NCBI RefSeq assembly: GCF_002257705.1
Contig: NZ_LSLK01000074.1
Coordinates: 124,001-188,000, forward strand
Length of the DNA stretch: 64,000 bases
Source: Sporomusa silvacetica DSM 10669
GTDB lineage: Bacteria; Bacillota; Negativicutes; Sporomusales; Sporomusaceae
Direction: 5' to 3'
Under the pieces are notes generated by a model, which ran no database searches, was not told the origin of the DNA, and was given only the letters and a program-made list of their open reading frames with translations. This document shows, piece by piece, positions 8,887 through 18,267 of the stretch (position 1 is its first letter; every line of letters begins with the position of its first letter). Both the position numbers and the translations under genes were made by a program.

Positions 8887-8929
8887 GTCAAACGACCAAA
8901 ACCGTCTCCCCTGGCTTTGGTCGTTTGAC
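8887..8929 (-). terminator. Long hairpin between regulator gene and hutU
   Basis: Arms at 8887-8900 and 8916-8929 pair perfectly over 14 bp. It starts 4 bp after the regulator stop codon. No T-run follows, so it may be a weak terminator or an mRNA-stabilising stem rather than a classic terminator. Confidence 0.5.
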
Positions 8930-8932
8930 ACC

Positions 8933-11900
8933 TTATTGCTTATTCGCTGCTGCATAGATACTGTCCAGCATGTTTTGTTCAACTTTATTTCCGGTTTTAC
9001 CAAAAAGTTCTCTCCCTTGTCGATAATATTCCTCACAGGATAAGTTTATATAGTCTGCAAAAGCTTCGTGTACTTGGGTATCTTGCTGCATCTGGATACT
9101 AACCTCCAATTTTGCCCTGATGATAATCCCGGCCTGATAGGCATCTTGGTATTTCTCCGAAAAATCAGCCGCTTTTTCCAAATAACGGCGTCCCTTTTGC
9201 ATGCAGTTGTCTCTAATGGCTAATAAGGCCAGAATACAATGCAACGTACAATAGCTTCTGAGGCACCAATAACCCTGATACTCCCCAAGCTGTCCTTCAA
9301 TAGCCCGCGCCTCTTCCAAATAAGCAGCCGCCTTGCTATATTCCCGCAGATCATAGGCTGTATACCCGGCATTAACCAGAAAAATAGCAACCCCGGCACT
9401 GCCAATGCCCCGTCCGGCCACCCTTATTGCCTGTTCATAGTAATAGAGTGCTTCAGGCAAATTATCTGCCATTCGCCTTAAATCGCCAATATAGTTATAA
9501 CCAGCGGCAATATGCAGGCTAAACTCATCGGGTCGTTCACTCAGACGCTTATACTGAGAAATTGATTGGCGGTAATACTGTTCTGCCAGATCTTTTTCCT
9601 GGCGTAAGGCATAGGCAATGCCCATAAACCGCTGCATCACAGCTTTTTTTTCTTCCAGGTTGGCTTCTTTTGCCGTATTGAGCAGCTTATTGGCAAAAAG
9701 CTCGATAAGTCTGGGTCTGCGAATCTGAATGGCACAATACACAACTTGCTGACAACCTTTAATAAAGTAATCTGCAAATCCTTTCTTAGCTGAAAGGCGT
9801 AGCAGCTGGTGAATCGCTTTTAATCCGCTTAGGTGATCGCCACGCCAAATATGATAGCGTCCCAACATCTCCAGGTAAGCCGCCCGAAATTGGTTCAGCC
9901 GCTCCCAGGGTATTTGCTCGGCTGCTAAAGCCGCCAATAAATCCTTGATTTTATCCAGATAGCCCATAATCTGCAATTTATTTTCAAAAACAAACCCACT
10001 ATATGTTCTGCTCAAATCAGGAAATAATTCATACTGTGGACAACAGTATTTTTCAGCAAACTTAATGGTATATTCAAGCACCTTACTCTTTTCGTTAATC
10101 TGCGAGTAGTGATAAAGAATTTCAGAATACACATCCCGCCCAAAGGAATCCTTATCCATCAGTTCTTCCAAATAACCGCCTGCCCGTTTATGGATCAGTG
10201 TTTTCCTTGACGATGACAGTTGCTCATAAACATAACTTCTAATGCGAATATGGCTGTATTTATACACCGGTGCTCGTAGTCCCATTCGTGAATCATTCAT
10301 TTCCTGAATCAATCGCTTGTGCTGCAACTCTTCGATAGCTTCCACAATTTCAAATTCATTCATCCCACACACAGCTAGTAGCTCATTATAGCCAACATTA
10401 CTAAAAAAGGCGGAAATGACATCAAGCACCTTTCTGGCGTTATCTGAAAGTACATTAACCCGTTCCTGCAAAACACTTCGCAGCCGCGGCGACAAACAGT
10501 TCACATTTTGCCCCATTTTGATTAGTTTACAGCTCTCTACCAAGAACAAGGCGTTGCCCTCAGTATACTCATATAGTTTTTGCTGCAGTCCTGTCGTCAT
10601 TTTATCTGCTGGCAGCATTAGCTCAGAAAACCGTATTACTTCCGCCCTGCTGAAATTTTCAACAGTAAGCTGCTCTACCAAATCATTCTGGCTAAAATAC
10701 CCTGCTAACAAGTCTACCTGGTCCTGATATTCACTCCGGCAGGTTGCGATGCATAAAATGTTTCGCCTGGCTGTCCGCAATAGCTGCCGCAATACTGACC
10801 GCCCCTGATTATCCAGCCATTGAATATCATCCACAAATAGCAAAACTTTTCTTCGCGTGGAAATCTTTTCCATGATGCCGCACATGACCTCTTCAATTAT
10901 GCCGGAATGAATAGCATAACCATTCACGGCCTGATTCCGGCCAGCCAGCGCAGGATTACTGAGAACTGCCGGAAAAACGTACGAAATCACCTGATACCAG
11001 ATAGCAGGCAGTAGTTCACCGCGCTGAGTAAGCAGCTCCATAACCTGGCATATAATGGAGTTCCAGGCTTTATAGGGATAATCCAGCTCCGCTTGATAGC
11101 ACTGAGTCCGTAACACCGTTACATCGTCAGCAACCATCATCTCCTGCATTCGCTGAACAATCATGGTTTTCCCAACACCTTGCTCACCGCTCAAAATAAC
11201 GCACGCACAGGGAGATCGTTCTGCACAGAAATCGGCCACCCTATTTCGCAGCCATGTTAATTCCCGCTCCCGACCAAAAAAGCTCTCAGCCGACTGTTCT
11301 GCAGGTACTACTGCCAACCGGCTGACCAGTTTCGACCTTACACGTTCATAGGCTTCCTGCGTCTTACCTTGTGGGCTAATTCCCAATTCACTGCTAAGCT
11401 TACCTGCTAAACAATCATAGAACTCTATCGCTTTGGCAAAAGCGCCAGAGCGTTCATAAAGTTTCATCAAGGTTCGGCATGCACTCTCATTATACTCATC
11501 CAAAAGCAGTAACTGTTTGAGATAACGTTCCGCCGCACTATAATCCTTATTATTTAACCGGCTGACAATAACCTTGGTAAGCCGGGCAATTATATTCTCT
11601 TTAAAACTGTCGCGCTGTCTGTTTACCCAGTCTTCGAAAGGATCGGCATCCTTGCAAGCAAAGCCTGCCAAAAAGTCTCCCCTGTATAGCACCAGCGATT
11701 CTTCCTGAGAGACCTCATTAAATTCCTGAATATCGGTAGTAATACTGACAGCATCAGTATTTAGCAGCACCTTCGCCCGCGAGGGTGTTACTACCAATTC
11801 CTCCGCTGTCAGCTTTCTCAGCAAATAGAGGGTATTGCGCAGATTTTTTCTGGCTGCCGCCTCCTCCTTATCCTGCCATAGCAAAGCTGCCAATTCTTCG

Positions 11901-12028
11901 CGCGTCGAATGCTTCCTCACCAATAAATAATACAACAAGGCTTCGGCCTTAGAAAAAGGGAAAAACAATCGTTTGCCATTCCAGTAAACTTCGGGACTTC
12001 CCAATAAAACCGCATATAACTCGTTCAT
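8933..12028 (-). CDS. BTAD/AAA/TPR transcriptional activator of hut locus
   Basis: A very large regulator (about 1031 aa from ATG 12028, which has an AGAGGA site; a TTG at 12091 would add 21 residues). The N-terminus (LLGSPEVYWNGKRLFFPFSK, then a winged helix and LRNTLYLLRK) and the following helical region form an OmpR-type DNA-binding plus BTAD module. A P-loop ATPase follows (ILSGEQGVGKTMIVQRM) with a Walker B LLFVDDIQWLD. The C-terminal 450 residues are helical TPR-like repeats. The architecture is that of SARP/MalT-type signal-transduction ATPases. Placed between hutH and hutU, it is the likely histidine- or urocanate-responsive activator. That role is inferred from position. Confidence 0.85.
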   Translation of the reverse strand: MNELYAVLLGSPEVYWNGKRLFFPFSKAEALLYYLLVRKHSTREELAALLWQDKEEAAARKNLRNTLYLLRKLTAEELVVTPSRAKVLLNTDAVSITTDIQEFNEVSQEESLVLYRGDFLAGFACKDADPFEDWVNRQRDSFKENIIARLTKVIVSRLNNKDYSAAERYLKQLLLLDEYNESACRTLMKLYERSGAFAKAIEFYDCLAGKLSSELGISPQGKTQEAYERVRSKLVSRLAVVPAEQSAESFFGRERELTWLRNRVADFCAERSPCACVILSGEQGVGKTMIVQRMQEMMVADDVTVLRTQCYQAELDYPYKAWNSIICQVMELLTQRGELLPAIWYQVISYVFPAVLSNPALAGRNQAVNGYAIHSGIIEEVMCGIMEKISTRRKVLLFVDDIQWLDNQGRSVLRQLLRTARRNILCIATCRSEYQDQVDLLAGYFSQNDLVEQLTVENFSRAEVIRFSELMLPADKMTTGLQQKLYEYTEGNALFLVESCKLIKMGQNVNCLSPRLRSVLQERVNVLSDNARKVLDVISAFFSNVGYNELLAVCGMNEFEIVEAIEELQHKRLIQEMNDSRMGLRAPVYKYSHIRIRSYVYEQLSSSRKTLIHKRAGGYLEELMDKDSFGRDVYSEILYHYSQINEKSKVLEYTIKFAEKYCCPQYELFPDLSRTYSGFVFENKLQIMGYLDKIKDLLAALAAEQIPWERLNQFRAAYLEMLGRYHIWRGDHLSGLKAIHQLLRLSAKKGFADYFIKGCQQVVYCAIQIRRPRLIELFANKLLNTAKEANLEEKKAVMQRFMGIAYALRQEKDLAEQYYRQSISQYKRLSERPDEFSLHIAAGYNYIGDLRRMADNLPEALYYYEQAIRVAGRGIGSAGVAIFLVNAGYTAYDLREYSKAAAYLEEARAIEGQLGEYQGYWCLRSYCTLHCILALLAIRDNCMQKGRRYLEKAADFSEKYQDAYQAGIIIRAKLEVSIQMQQDTQVHEAFADYINLSCEEYYRQGRELFGKTGNKVEQNMLDSIYAAANKQ

Positions 12029-12155
12029 CTCAGCAATCCTCTTACCCCTATACGTTAGCCACAGTGCATTTATCACAGATTTTTTCGACAAACACAGTAA
12101 TAAATCCTGTTGGACACCAAAAGCGGTAGCGGAAAAGCAATCTTATCTAGCCAAA

Positions 12156-13706
12156 TTACAGCACTCTGCCAATCCTTTCTTCAACCAACGCCACTAGCTT
12201 TTGCGTATGAATCAGGTGTCTTAGGTTATTAATATGGGGATATAGGTAGATATCCTCGTTCATGACAGGTACCGTACGGGCAATTTCCTTCAAAACAGTC
12301 TGGACAGCCGTCGCAGGCGCTTTGTCATCCTCAATAAATTGGTGTGCCTGATAAACAGACAGCAGCTCAATGGCCAGAATAAACTCCAGCTTCTCAACAA
12401 CCTGCCTAGCTTTTTTGGCAGCATTATAGCCCATCGCCACATAGTCTTCCTGATTACCACAGGTAGGTATCCCATCAACAGTTGCCGGATGTGATAATAT
12501 CTTCATGTCATTCAATAAGCCCGCCTGTGTATATTGCGGTATCATTAACCCCGAATTGAGCCCAGGGTTTTTAATAAGAAAACTGGGATATCCTGAAAGT
12601 TGTCCATCAACCAAGCGATTATTCCGGCGCTCTGACATTTTAGCGAGCACAGTAGCCGCAATACAGGCAGAGTCCATCTCAATCCCTACATAAGAAGAAT
12701 CGGCGTTACAGCCGGAGATAGCCTCGCCATCGTCATCCTCTGGCCACAAAATCGGGTTATCACAGCAGGAGTTCATTTCTATCTCAATGGTTTTCATTGC
12801 ATCCTGCAGTGTTTTCTTGGCAGCACCGTGGAGTTGGGGTATACAGCGAAGTGACAGCGCATCCTGCAAACGATGATTGCAAAAGTGTGCCGCAATCTCT
12901 GAATCGTTTAATATGCTTCTTACATTGGCGGCTGTACTGCGTTGCTCTTCATGAGGCCTGACGCTCATCAGCCGCTCATCAAAGGCGCGCGTAGTCCCTT
13001 TTAGCACCTCTAGTGCCATAGCGCCAATAATGTCAGCACATTTTGCCGCATTTAACATGTCGTAGAGCGCAAGCGCCCCTAGCGCAGTCACACTGGTAGT
13101 TCCGGAAACCAAGGTTAATCCTTCCTTGGCTGCCAGTTCTGTCGGTAAAAGTCCCACTTGCCGCAATGCTTCTCCAGCAGGCAGCAGCGCACCATTCACA
13201 TAGGCTTGTCCCTCACCAATCAACACCAACGCCATATGCGCTTCCGGACTAAGATAGCCTACCGAACCCTCCTTGGGAGCGAACGGCGTAAGGCCGCGAT
13301 TAAGAAACTGCCGATACAGTTCTACCGTTTCCAGTCGGGCGCCGCAAAAGCCCTGCCCTACATTTTGCAGCACCATAAATAGCGTCGCCCGTACTTCTTC
13401 AATGGATAAGGGCTCTCCTACAGAAGTAGCGTGTGATAACACGATATTACGTTGCAGCTGCGCCGTTTCCTCTGGTGAAATTACCTGCGTGCATAGCGAG
13501 CCAAAGCCAGTAGTAATGCCGTACATCACCCGGCCCTCACCAACCCATTTCTCCACAAGTCTCCGGGATTTGTTCACCCGCTCGCAATATTCCTCAGAAA
13601 ACTCCACTTGAGCTCCCTGCCGAGCCACTGCCACCAAGTCCTCCATTGTCACTTGTCCACCCAATACAACAGGTGGTACATTATCAATATTCCCTTTTTC
13701 TTCCAT
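12156..13706 (-). CDS. hutH: Histidine ammonia-lyase family protein lacking the MIO tripeptide
   Basis: A 516-aa member of the HAL/PAL family. YGITTGFGSL (residues 62-71) contains the conserved catalytic Tyr loop, and GLTLVSGTTSVTALGALALYD and the C-terminal half are colinear with HutH. The family's MIO cofactor is made from Ala-Ser-Gly in GSVGASGDLAPLAHM; here GSVG (147-150) is followed directly by YLSPEAHM (151-158), so Ala-Ser-Gly is absent. The rest is intact and it sits in a hut locus, so it probably still handles histidine, perhaps by MIO-independent chemistry. The start ATG follows GGAGGC; a stem of about 10 bp (about 13727-13749) lies directly upstream of the ribosome binding site. 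Confidence 0.82.
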   Translation of the reverse strand: MEEKGNIDNVPPVVLGGQVTMEDLVAVARQGAQVEFSEEYCERVNKSRRLVEKWVGEGRVMYGITTGFGSLCTQVISPEETAQLQRNIVLSHATSVGEPLSIEEVRATLFMVLQNVGQGFCGARLETVELYRQFLNRGLTPFAPKEGSVGYLSPEAHMALVLIGEGQAYVNGALLPAGEALRQVGLLPTELAAKEGLTLVSGTTSVTALGALALYDMLNAAKCADIIGAMALEVLKGTTRAFDERLMSVRPHEEQRSTAANVRSILNDSEIAAHFCNHRLQDALSLRCIPQLHGAAKKTLQDAMKTIEIEMNSCCDNPILWPEDDDGEAISGCNADSSYVGIEMDSACIAATVLAKMSERRNNRLVDGQLSGYPSFLIKNPGLNSGLMIPQYTQAGLLNDMKILSHPATVDGIPTCGNQEDYVAMGYNAAKKARQVVEKLEFILAIELLSVYQAHQFIEDDKAPATAVQTVLKEIARTVPVMNEDIYLYPHINNLRHLIHTQKLVALVEERIGRVL

Positions 13707-13833
13707 AACGACTGCCTCCTAGTGAAAGGGAAAAGGCAGCTTGCCTTTCCCGTCCATAATGCTAGTTCTATTGCTCAATTTTATCAATAAAAAATACTTT
13801 AATGGTGGAAAACACTTGCAGAACATTGCGACA

Positions 13834-13891
13834 AACAAAAGGCTTTAATGGGCTTTTAATCATCAATAATGCCCATCTACAGCCTTTTGTT
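13834..13891 (-). terminator. Terminator after the symporter operon
   Basis: On the minus strand, CAAAAGGCT and GATGGGC pair with GCCCAT and AGCCTTTTG, leaving a loop of about 17 nt and a T-rich tail (TTTTGTTTG). It starts 20 bp after the 187-aa gene and separates it from hutH. Confidence 0.65.
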
Positions 13892-13910
13892 TAACTATTC
13901 CCTACTTTTT

Positions 13911-14453
13911 TTAAATCGTTCTATGCATTCCACAGCCATCGGCGGCAACTGGGCAATAATGTACTTTCTTCCCCTCAATGACTTCGTCAAAAAAAGCAAT
14001 CCAATAAGGTCTAAACACACTATCGATGCTAAGCATCTTAATTTCAGGAATTCCGCCAGCATGCCTGTGCACTACCTTTAACGCTATCCCTCGTCCTTTA
14101 TTGATTATATATTCATCGTCTTTCTCCACATACTGAACTTGGCTTTCAGCTACGTTATCCAGCATCACCATTCCCGGCATACTATCAACCCAAGCTACTG
14201 AACCGTTGGTTCCGTCAGCCAGCATAGTTATCTTCTGTTTTTTCTCCTGTGATTTGCGGAATATAAATTTTTCCAGAAAATTTGGACGATGCGTAATCTC
14301 ATAAGTAATTAGTTTGCACTCTACAAAATGCAATCTGACTTCAGAAATAGTCTTCCCGCCGCAAAGCAATCTTCGCAACCATTTTCCGCGAGACTCCGCT
14401 AATTTAGTCGCTTCTTCTTTATCAATTTTAATAGAAAAAGCTTTAATATCCAT
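13911..14453 (-). CDS. Hypothetical 180-aa protein in symporter operon
   Basis: The likely start is ATG 14453, about 10 nt after GGGAG (an upstream codon at 14474 would add 7 residues). The soluble protein has no signal peptide or membrane segment. It contains a basic region (EKFIFRKSQEKKQK) and a C-terminal HYCPVAADGCGMHRTI with two Cys and a His that could bind metal. I do not recognise a family. It follows the SSS symporter and its small partner in the same direction, so it may assist the use or sensing of the transported substrate. Confidence 0.6.
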   Translation of the reverse strand: MDIKAFSIKIDKEEATKLAESRGKWLRRLLCGGKTISEVRLHFVECKLITYEITHRPNFLEKFIFRKSQEKKQKITMLADGTNGSVAWVDSMPGMVMLDNVAESQVQYVEKDDEYIINKGRGIALKVVHRHAGGIPEIKMLSIDSVFRPYWIAFFDEVIEGKKVHYCPVAADGCGMHRTI

Positions 14454-14483
14454 AGCCTTTACTCTCCCAATCACGCTGATTTA

Positions 14484-14723
14484 TCATTTCCGCTCTAGAT
14501 TCTTGTCCTGTTGCTTGTTAAATTTAAGAACAATAAGTAAATAATTGATAAATATGATTGTCACTGTAATCATAATTCCATATGGTATGGCTTGACCGAC
14601 AATCCAATCATTTTGGGCTGTAATGGCATAATAAATAATACCAACAGCGATGAAATAAAGTACAACTAAAAAGCCGTCAAGTCCTAACCAGGATATCTCC
14701 AGACTTTTTTTCGCAGTAGACAT
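14484..14723 (-). CDS. Small two-helix membrane protein, symporter partner
   Basis: A 79-aa protein with two hydrophobic helices (about residues 15-35 and 45-67) and a charged C-terminal tail. Its ATG overlaps the stop codon of the SSS symporter by one base, so translation is coupled. Small two-helix proteins of this kind accompany several sodium:solute symporters (the YhdT-PanF pair is an example), where they are thought to form an accessory subunit. The pairing is a recalled pattern, not proven here. Confidence 0.65.
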   Translation of the reverse strand: MSTAKKSLEISWLGLDGFLVVLYFIAVGIIYYAITAQNDWIVGQAIPYGIMITVTIIFINYLLIVLKFNKQQDKNLERK

Positions 14724-16129
14724 TATACCGCCTCCTCTGATTTTTCTTGAACAGTTTTACCAAACTGATTGCCGATAACCCATAATGCAAATGATATTGG
14801 CAAGGCTGCAACCAGTGGCTCCAGTTCAAAGGCTTCCAGTGGGAAAAACTTGAAATATGAAAATACCAGCGCTCCTGTGATAAGTCCCAGATAACCACCT
14901 AAAGCCGTTTTTCTCCCCGGCCATACCAGCGCGCCTACAATCGGGACAAACCCCGCAGCCATCCAAAGACTGCTAACAAAAATGAAAGCGTCTTGGGCCG
15001 TTGGAAATTGGAAAGCTACCGACAATGCCAATACCGCAACAATGACAATACCCACTCTGCTAGCGGTGACTAATTGCTTCTGGGTAAGACTGTCTTTCTT
15101 TAATCTGGCATAAAGATCATTGGCAAGTGTCGCCCCACCTGAAAGAAAATATCCATCTAGAGCCGAAACTGTTCCACCCACTAAACCGATAATAAACAAC
15201 GCTCTTACACCTTCCGGCAGGCTTCCCAAAACAAGCTTAATATAGCCTTCGGCAGGTGCCATATCAGGATATTTAACCTTAACAATCAACCCTGCCAGTG
15301 TTAATACAATATCAAAACAAATCCAGATGACAAAACAGGACAATAACGCCCGCCGGCCTGCTTTAGGAGAGTCGGCTGCTGAAAATCTCTGGTAAAAGGT
15401 TGGATCTGCATATACCCCAAAAGACAATACGACCAACATAAACGCTTTCATTGGCGTAAGTCCACCCAGAGGTTCTAGCATTTTGGGAGTACCGGCAAGA
15501 GCTTGCTGCAGCCCCGCCCAACCACCAACATCTGTCCATTGTCCCGGCATAACCATGGTTAAACCAAAACACATGGCCCAGAAAAACACCATATCTGTTA
15601 CCGCAACCCCCATAAGTCCACCTAATACCGCCAAGATTACAACCAGGCCAACACAAAGAGCACCAGCTGTCACATTACTAATCCCCCAAGCGGCTTCGCC
15701 AATAAACCCCATGGCCGTCACATTTCCCACCTGTGTGCAATATATAAACATCAGAAGGGCACCAAGAACAGCCACACCTTTCCCATAAGTACTTTCTAAA
15801 AGATCAGGCACTGTAATATCAGTTCTAATATGAATTTTCGGTCCAACCCATAAGGCTAGCGGCATCCGCCCAGCATGAGCTGTCACACACCAGATTACCC
15901 AAACGGAAAGTCCATATATAGCGCCATATTCTACAGTGCCTATAGTACCTACCCCACCATACCAGGTAGCAACTAGAGCGCCTACAATTAAAGACCAAGG
16001 AAGATTACGGCTGCCCAGATAAAAACTTTCCATATCTTTAACCGCTCTCGAGAAATACACCCCAATGCCTACAATAAAAATAGTAAATACTCCAATAACT
16101 ACATTGTCAAATGTCGACAACAACAACAT
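14723..16129 (-). CDS. Sodium:solute symporter (SSS family)
   Basis: A membrane protein of about 468 aa with 12-13 hydrophobic helices. It shows the SSS pattern: FYLGSRNLPWSLIVGALVAT near the N-terminus and GGTVSALDGYFLSGGATLANDL (about residue 325), the conserved region around helix 8. ATG 16129 has AGGT upstream; a GTG at 16135 is possible. The substrate cannot be read from sequence; the neighbouring hut genes suggest histidine or a related amino or organic acid. A consensus sigma-54 promoter lies about 95 bp upstream, so expression should depend on the activator encoded at 16550-18202. Confidence 0.88.
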   Translation of the reverse strand: MLLLSTFDNVVIGVFTIFIVGIGVYFSRAVKDMESFYLGSRNLPWSLIVGALVATWYGGVGTIGTVEYGAIYGLSVWVIWCVTAHAGRMPLALWVGPKIHIRTDITVPDLLESTYGKGVAVLGALLMFIYCTQVGNVTAMGFIGEAAWGISNVTAGALCVGLVVILAVLGGLMGVAVTDMVFFWAMCFGLTMVMPGQWTDVGGWAGLQQALAGTPKMLEPLGGLTPMKAFMLVVLSFGVYADPTFYQRFSAADSPKAGRRALLSCFVIWICFDIVLTLAGLIVKVKYPDMAPAEGYIKLVLGSLPEGVRALFIIGLVGGTVSALDGYFLSGGATLANDLYARLKKDSLTQKQLVTASRVGIVIVAVLALSVAFQFPTAQDAFIFVSSLWMAAGFVPIVGALVWPGRKTALGGYLGLITGALVFSYFKFFPLEAFELEPLVAALPISFALWVIGNQFGKTVQEKSEEAV

Positions 16130-16228
16130 AAACACCTGCCTTTTGAAATTAATATATTTTCTTTATGTCCCTTGCTATGTCTAGCTTACCCCCCACCTCC
16201 TTCGAAGGAATATTCTATTATACTTTTA

Positions 16229-16247
16229 TAGCAAGATTTGTGCCAAA
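16229..16247 (-). promoter_or_regulatory. Sigma-54 (-24/-12) promoter
   Basis: The minus strand reads TTGGCAC, five bases (AAATC), then TTGCTA. This matches the RpoN consensus TTGGCAC-N5-TTGC(A/T) at every defined position. It lies about 100 bp upstream of the symporter start codon and downstream of the dyads near 16401-16500, the usual activator arrangement. Confidence 0.88.
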
Positions 16248-16400
16248 TCTAAGACCGTCTTTATTTAATAGACATTTTATTGAAATATACTGAATTAAAA
16301 CACTTTTTCCGCTATTTCTATAGCTTGCTAGAAGAATATCTGCCATTTTACTAAAGTCTACTATCATTTTTGGTAAGCTTATCATGAACTTTTCATTAAT

Positions 16401-16419
16401 ATAGCAAACAAATTGCTAT
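16401..16419. promoter_or_regulatory. Candidate upstream activator sequence
   Basis: A perfect dyad: ATAGCAA, five bases, TTGCTAT. A second, shorter dyad (TTGC-TATC-GCAA) is at 16489-16500. Both are 150-270 bp upstream of the -24/-12 promoter, the usual distance for binding of a Fis-type HTH enhancer-binding protein. Confidence 0.55.
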
Positions 16420-16503
16420 CGCTTCAATTTTCGCAATTATGCACCGCCAAATTTTTCTGCACTATTTTTTTTAGTTTTCTCAAAAGGCTTGCTATCGCAA
16501 ACA

Positions 16504-16534
16504 AAATAGACGCCAAATAATTCGGCGTCTATTT
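16504..16534 (-). terminator. Terminator of the sigma-54 activator gene
   Basis: AAATAGACGCC (16504-16514) pairs with GGCGTCTATTT (16524-16534), starting 16 bp after the activator stop codon. The minus-strand tail is T-rich. Confidence 0.7.
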
Positions 16535-16549
16535 AAGAAAAATTTTGCA

Positions 16550-18202
16550 CTAAGAGCCATATAGCTGTAATTTCTTCATCCGGTACTGTAGGCTTTGCCT
16601 ACTCATTCCCAGTTGCTGAGCGCTATGAGTGATGTTTCCGTCGTTTGCTGCCAACGTCTGAAAGATTAATTCGTATTCAAACCGTTCCATATGTTCATCA
16701 AAAGTCCCTGTGCCCTCTGTTGCATATACTTTCGCAGCCAGTTCCGGCTGTGTTATACACCCTAGCCTTTCCAGCGGTCGTAAATAGTCAGGAAGGCAAT
16801 CAAGCGTTACTATACTTGCATCATCAGCAGCGCGGTTAAAGGCGTATTCAATAACATGATGAAGCTCTCTTACGTTTCCCGGCCAATCATATTGCTGAAA
16901 CACAGCAAGCACCTCTTCCGCAATCGTTAGCAGTTCCCTACTATACTGCTTACACAATTCGCACAAAAAATTTTGCGCCAGCAAAAGGCTATCCTGGTTA
17001 CGATCCTTTAAAGCAGGAAGATCAATTTTAATGGTCGATATCCGGTAATAGAAATCCATACGAATTTTTTGCTGCTGCATAAGCGCGTTAAGGTCTTCAT
17101 TTGCTGCCGAAATGATTCGCACATCACATTGTATGTATTTGCTGCCGCCAATACGTTGAAAACGTTTTTCCTGCAATACCCGCAAAAGCTTAACCTGTAT
17201 CTCCGGACTAATGGAATTAACCTCGTCCAGAAAAATAGTCCCGCCATTGGCAGTTTCAAAAAGACCCGGCTTGCTGACACTGCCTGTAAAAGCCCCCTTT
17301 TCCGTGCCAAAAAATATGCTTTCAAACAGATTACCGGGCACAGCACTACAATTAATATCAATAAAGGGCCTATATCTTCTGGAGCTAAATGAATGTATGC
17401 CTTGCGCCACAAGCTCTTTTCCCGTTCCAGTCGCTCCCACAATTAAGATTGCTGAATCAGTAAGCGAGACTTTTTTGGCAAAATGAATCACATCTTTCAT
17501 ATTGTCCGCTTGGTGCACAATATCATCAAAGGTGTACATCGCGGCTTGGCCGTCAGGCACTGTACTGCCAATATACGCTTCCAGATTGAACGTGCGTTTT
17601 TCCAGCCGTTTTAATACCGACAAATCGCTTTCAAATACAACTGCTCCATACAGATTGTTGTCAACAAACAATGGATAACCGAAATTAATGGTTGTCAATG
17701 TTGTGCCCTTCTTGGTCTTGAAGCGGTCACACCGGTTGGCAACCGGCTTTTTTGTCCTTAAAATTGTCAGAACTGTACTGTATTCTTCGTTAACGTCATA
17801 AATATCAAGCAGATGCTTTCCCTGATAGGCCAGGCTGTCATACCCTTCCAAGGCCTCACTGGCAGGATTGGCAAATAAAAAATACCCGTTACGATCATAT
17901 ATCTGAACCCCTTCGGACATATGTTGAAAAATTTGTTTATAAAAATCAAGAAGTATTCCGTCACTGCTTAAATATAACACTTTCCCCGCCGTTTCGACGA
18001 TACACTGATATCGGTAAAATTTATTATTAAGTTCTACCATTCCGTGCTCCGTTAGAGCACCACCCAATACATGGTCAATTTCCTGATCTATCAATCCGGC
18101 ATAACTATTCTCTTCATACAACGCAGCGTGTTCGCCAACCCGCTGCACCGTCTTGATGCGAAGTTCAACGTCAAGTTTAATGATCAGATCAAGCATTTCC
18201 AT
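16550..18202 (-). CDS. Sigma-54-dependent activator with PAS domain (RocR-like)
   Basis: A 550-aa enhancer-binding protein. Residues about 80-200 form a PAS domain (IYDRNGYFLFANPASEALEG). The AAA+ domain (about 225-460) has Walker A GATGTGKE, the sigma-54 contact loop GAFTG and Walker B GGTIFLDEV. The C-terminal Fis-type HTH is NITHSAQQLGMSRQSLQYRM. The layout resembles B. subtilis RocR, which activates amino-acid catabolic and uptake genes. A perfect sigma-54 promoter and two dyads lie just downstream, before the SSS symporter gene, making that operon its obvious target. The ligand is unknown; the unassigned N-terminal 80 residues could sense it. Confidence 0.93.
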   Translation of the reverse strand: MEMLDLIIKLDVELRIKTVQRVGEHAALYEENSYAGLIDQEIDHVLGGALTEHGMVELNNKFYRYQCIVETAGKVLYLSSDGILLDFYKQIFQHMSEGVQIYDRNGYFLFANPASEALEGYDSLAYQGKHLLDIYDVNEEYSTVLTILRTKKPVANRCDRFKTKKGTTLTTINFGYPLFVDNNLYGAVVFESDLSVLKRLEKRTFNLEAYIGSTVPDGQAAMYTFDDIVHQADNMKDVIHFAKKVSLTDSAILIVGATGTGKELVAQGIHSFSSRRYRPFIDINCSAVPGNLFESIFFGTEKGAFTGSVSKPGLFETANGGTIFLDEVNSISPEIQVKLLRVLQEKRFQRIGGSKYIQCDVRIISAANEDLNALMQQQKIRMDFYYRISTIKIDLPALKDRNQDSLLLAQNFLCELCKQYSRELLTIAEEVLAVFQQYDWPGNVRELHHVIEYAFNRAADDASIVTLDCLPDYLRPLERLGCITQPELAAKVYATEGTGTFDEHMERFEYELIFQTLAANDGNITHSAQQLGMSRQSLQYRMKKLQLYGS

Positions 18203-18267
18203 TCAACCTCCATCTTGTTCACTTAATACCGGAATAAATTCAAGGAATTACGCTGTCTGTTCTTGTT

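Larger units (their letters stand above)
16136..16549. other. Regulatory intergenic region of the symporter operon
   Basis: About 410 AT-rich bp without a gene. It contains the sigma-54 promoter (16229-16247), an ATAGCAA/TTGCTAT dyad and a second TTGC/GCAA dyad (16489-16500) that are likely activator sites, and the terminator of the activator gene (16504-16534). Confidence 0.75.
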
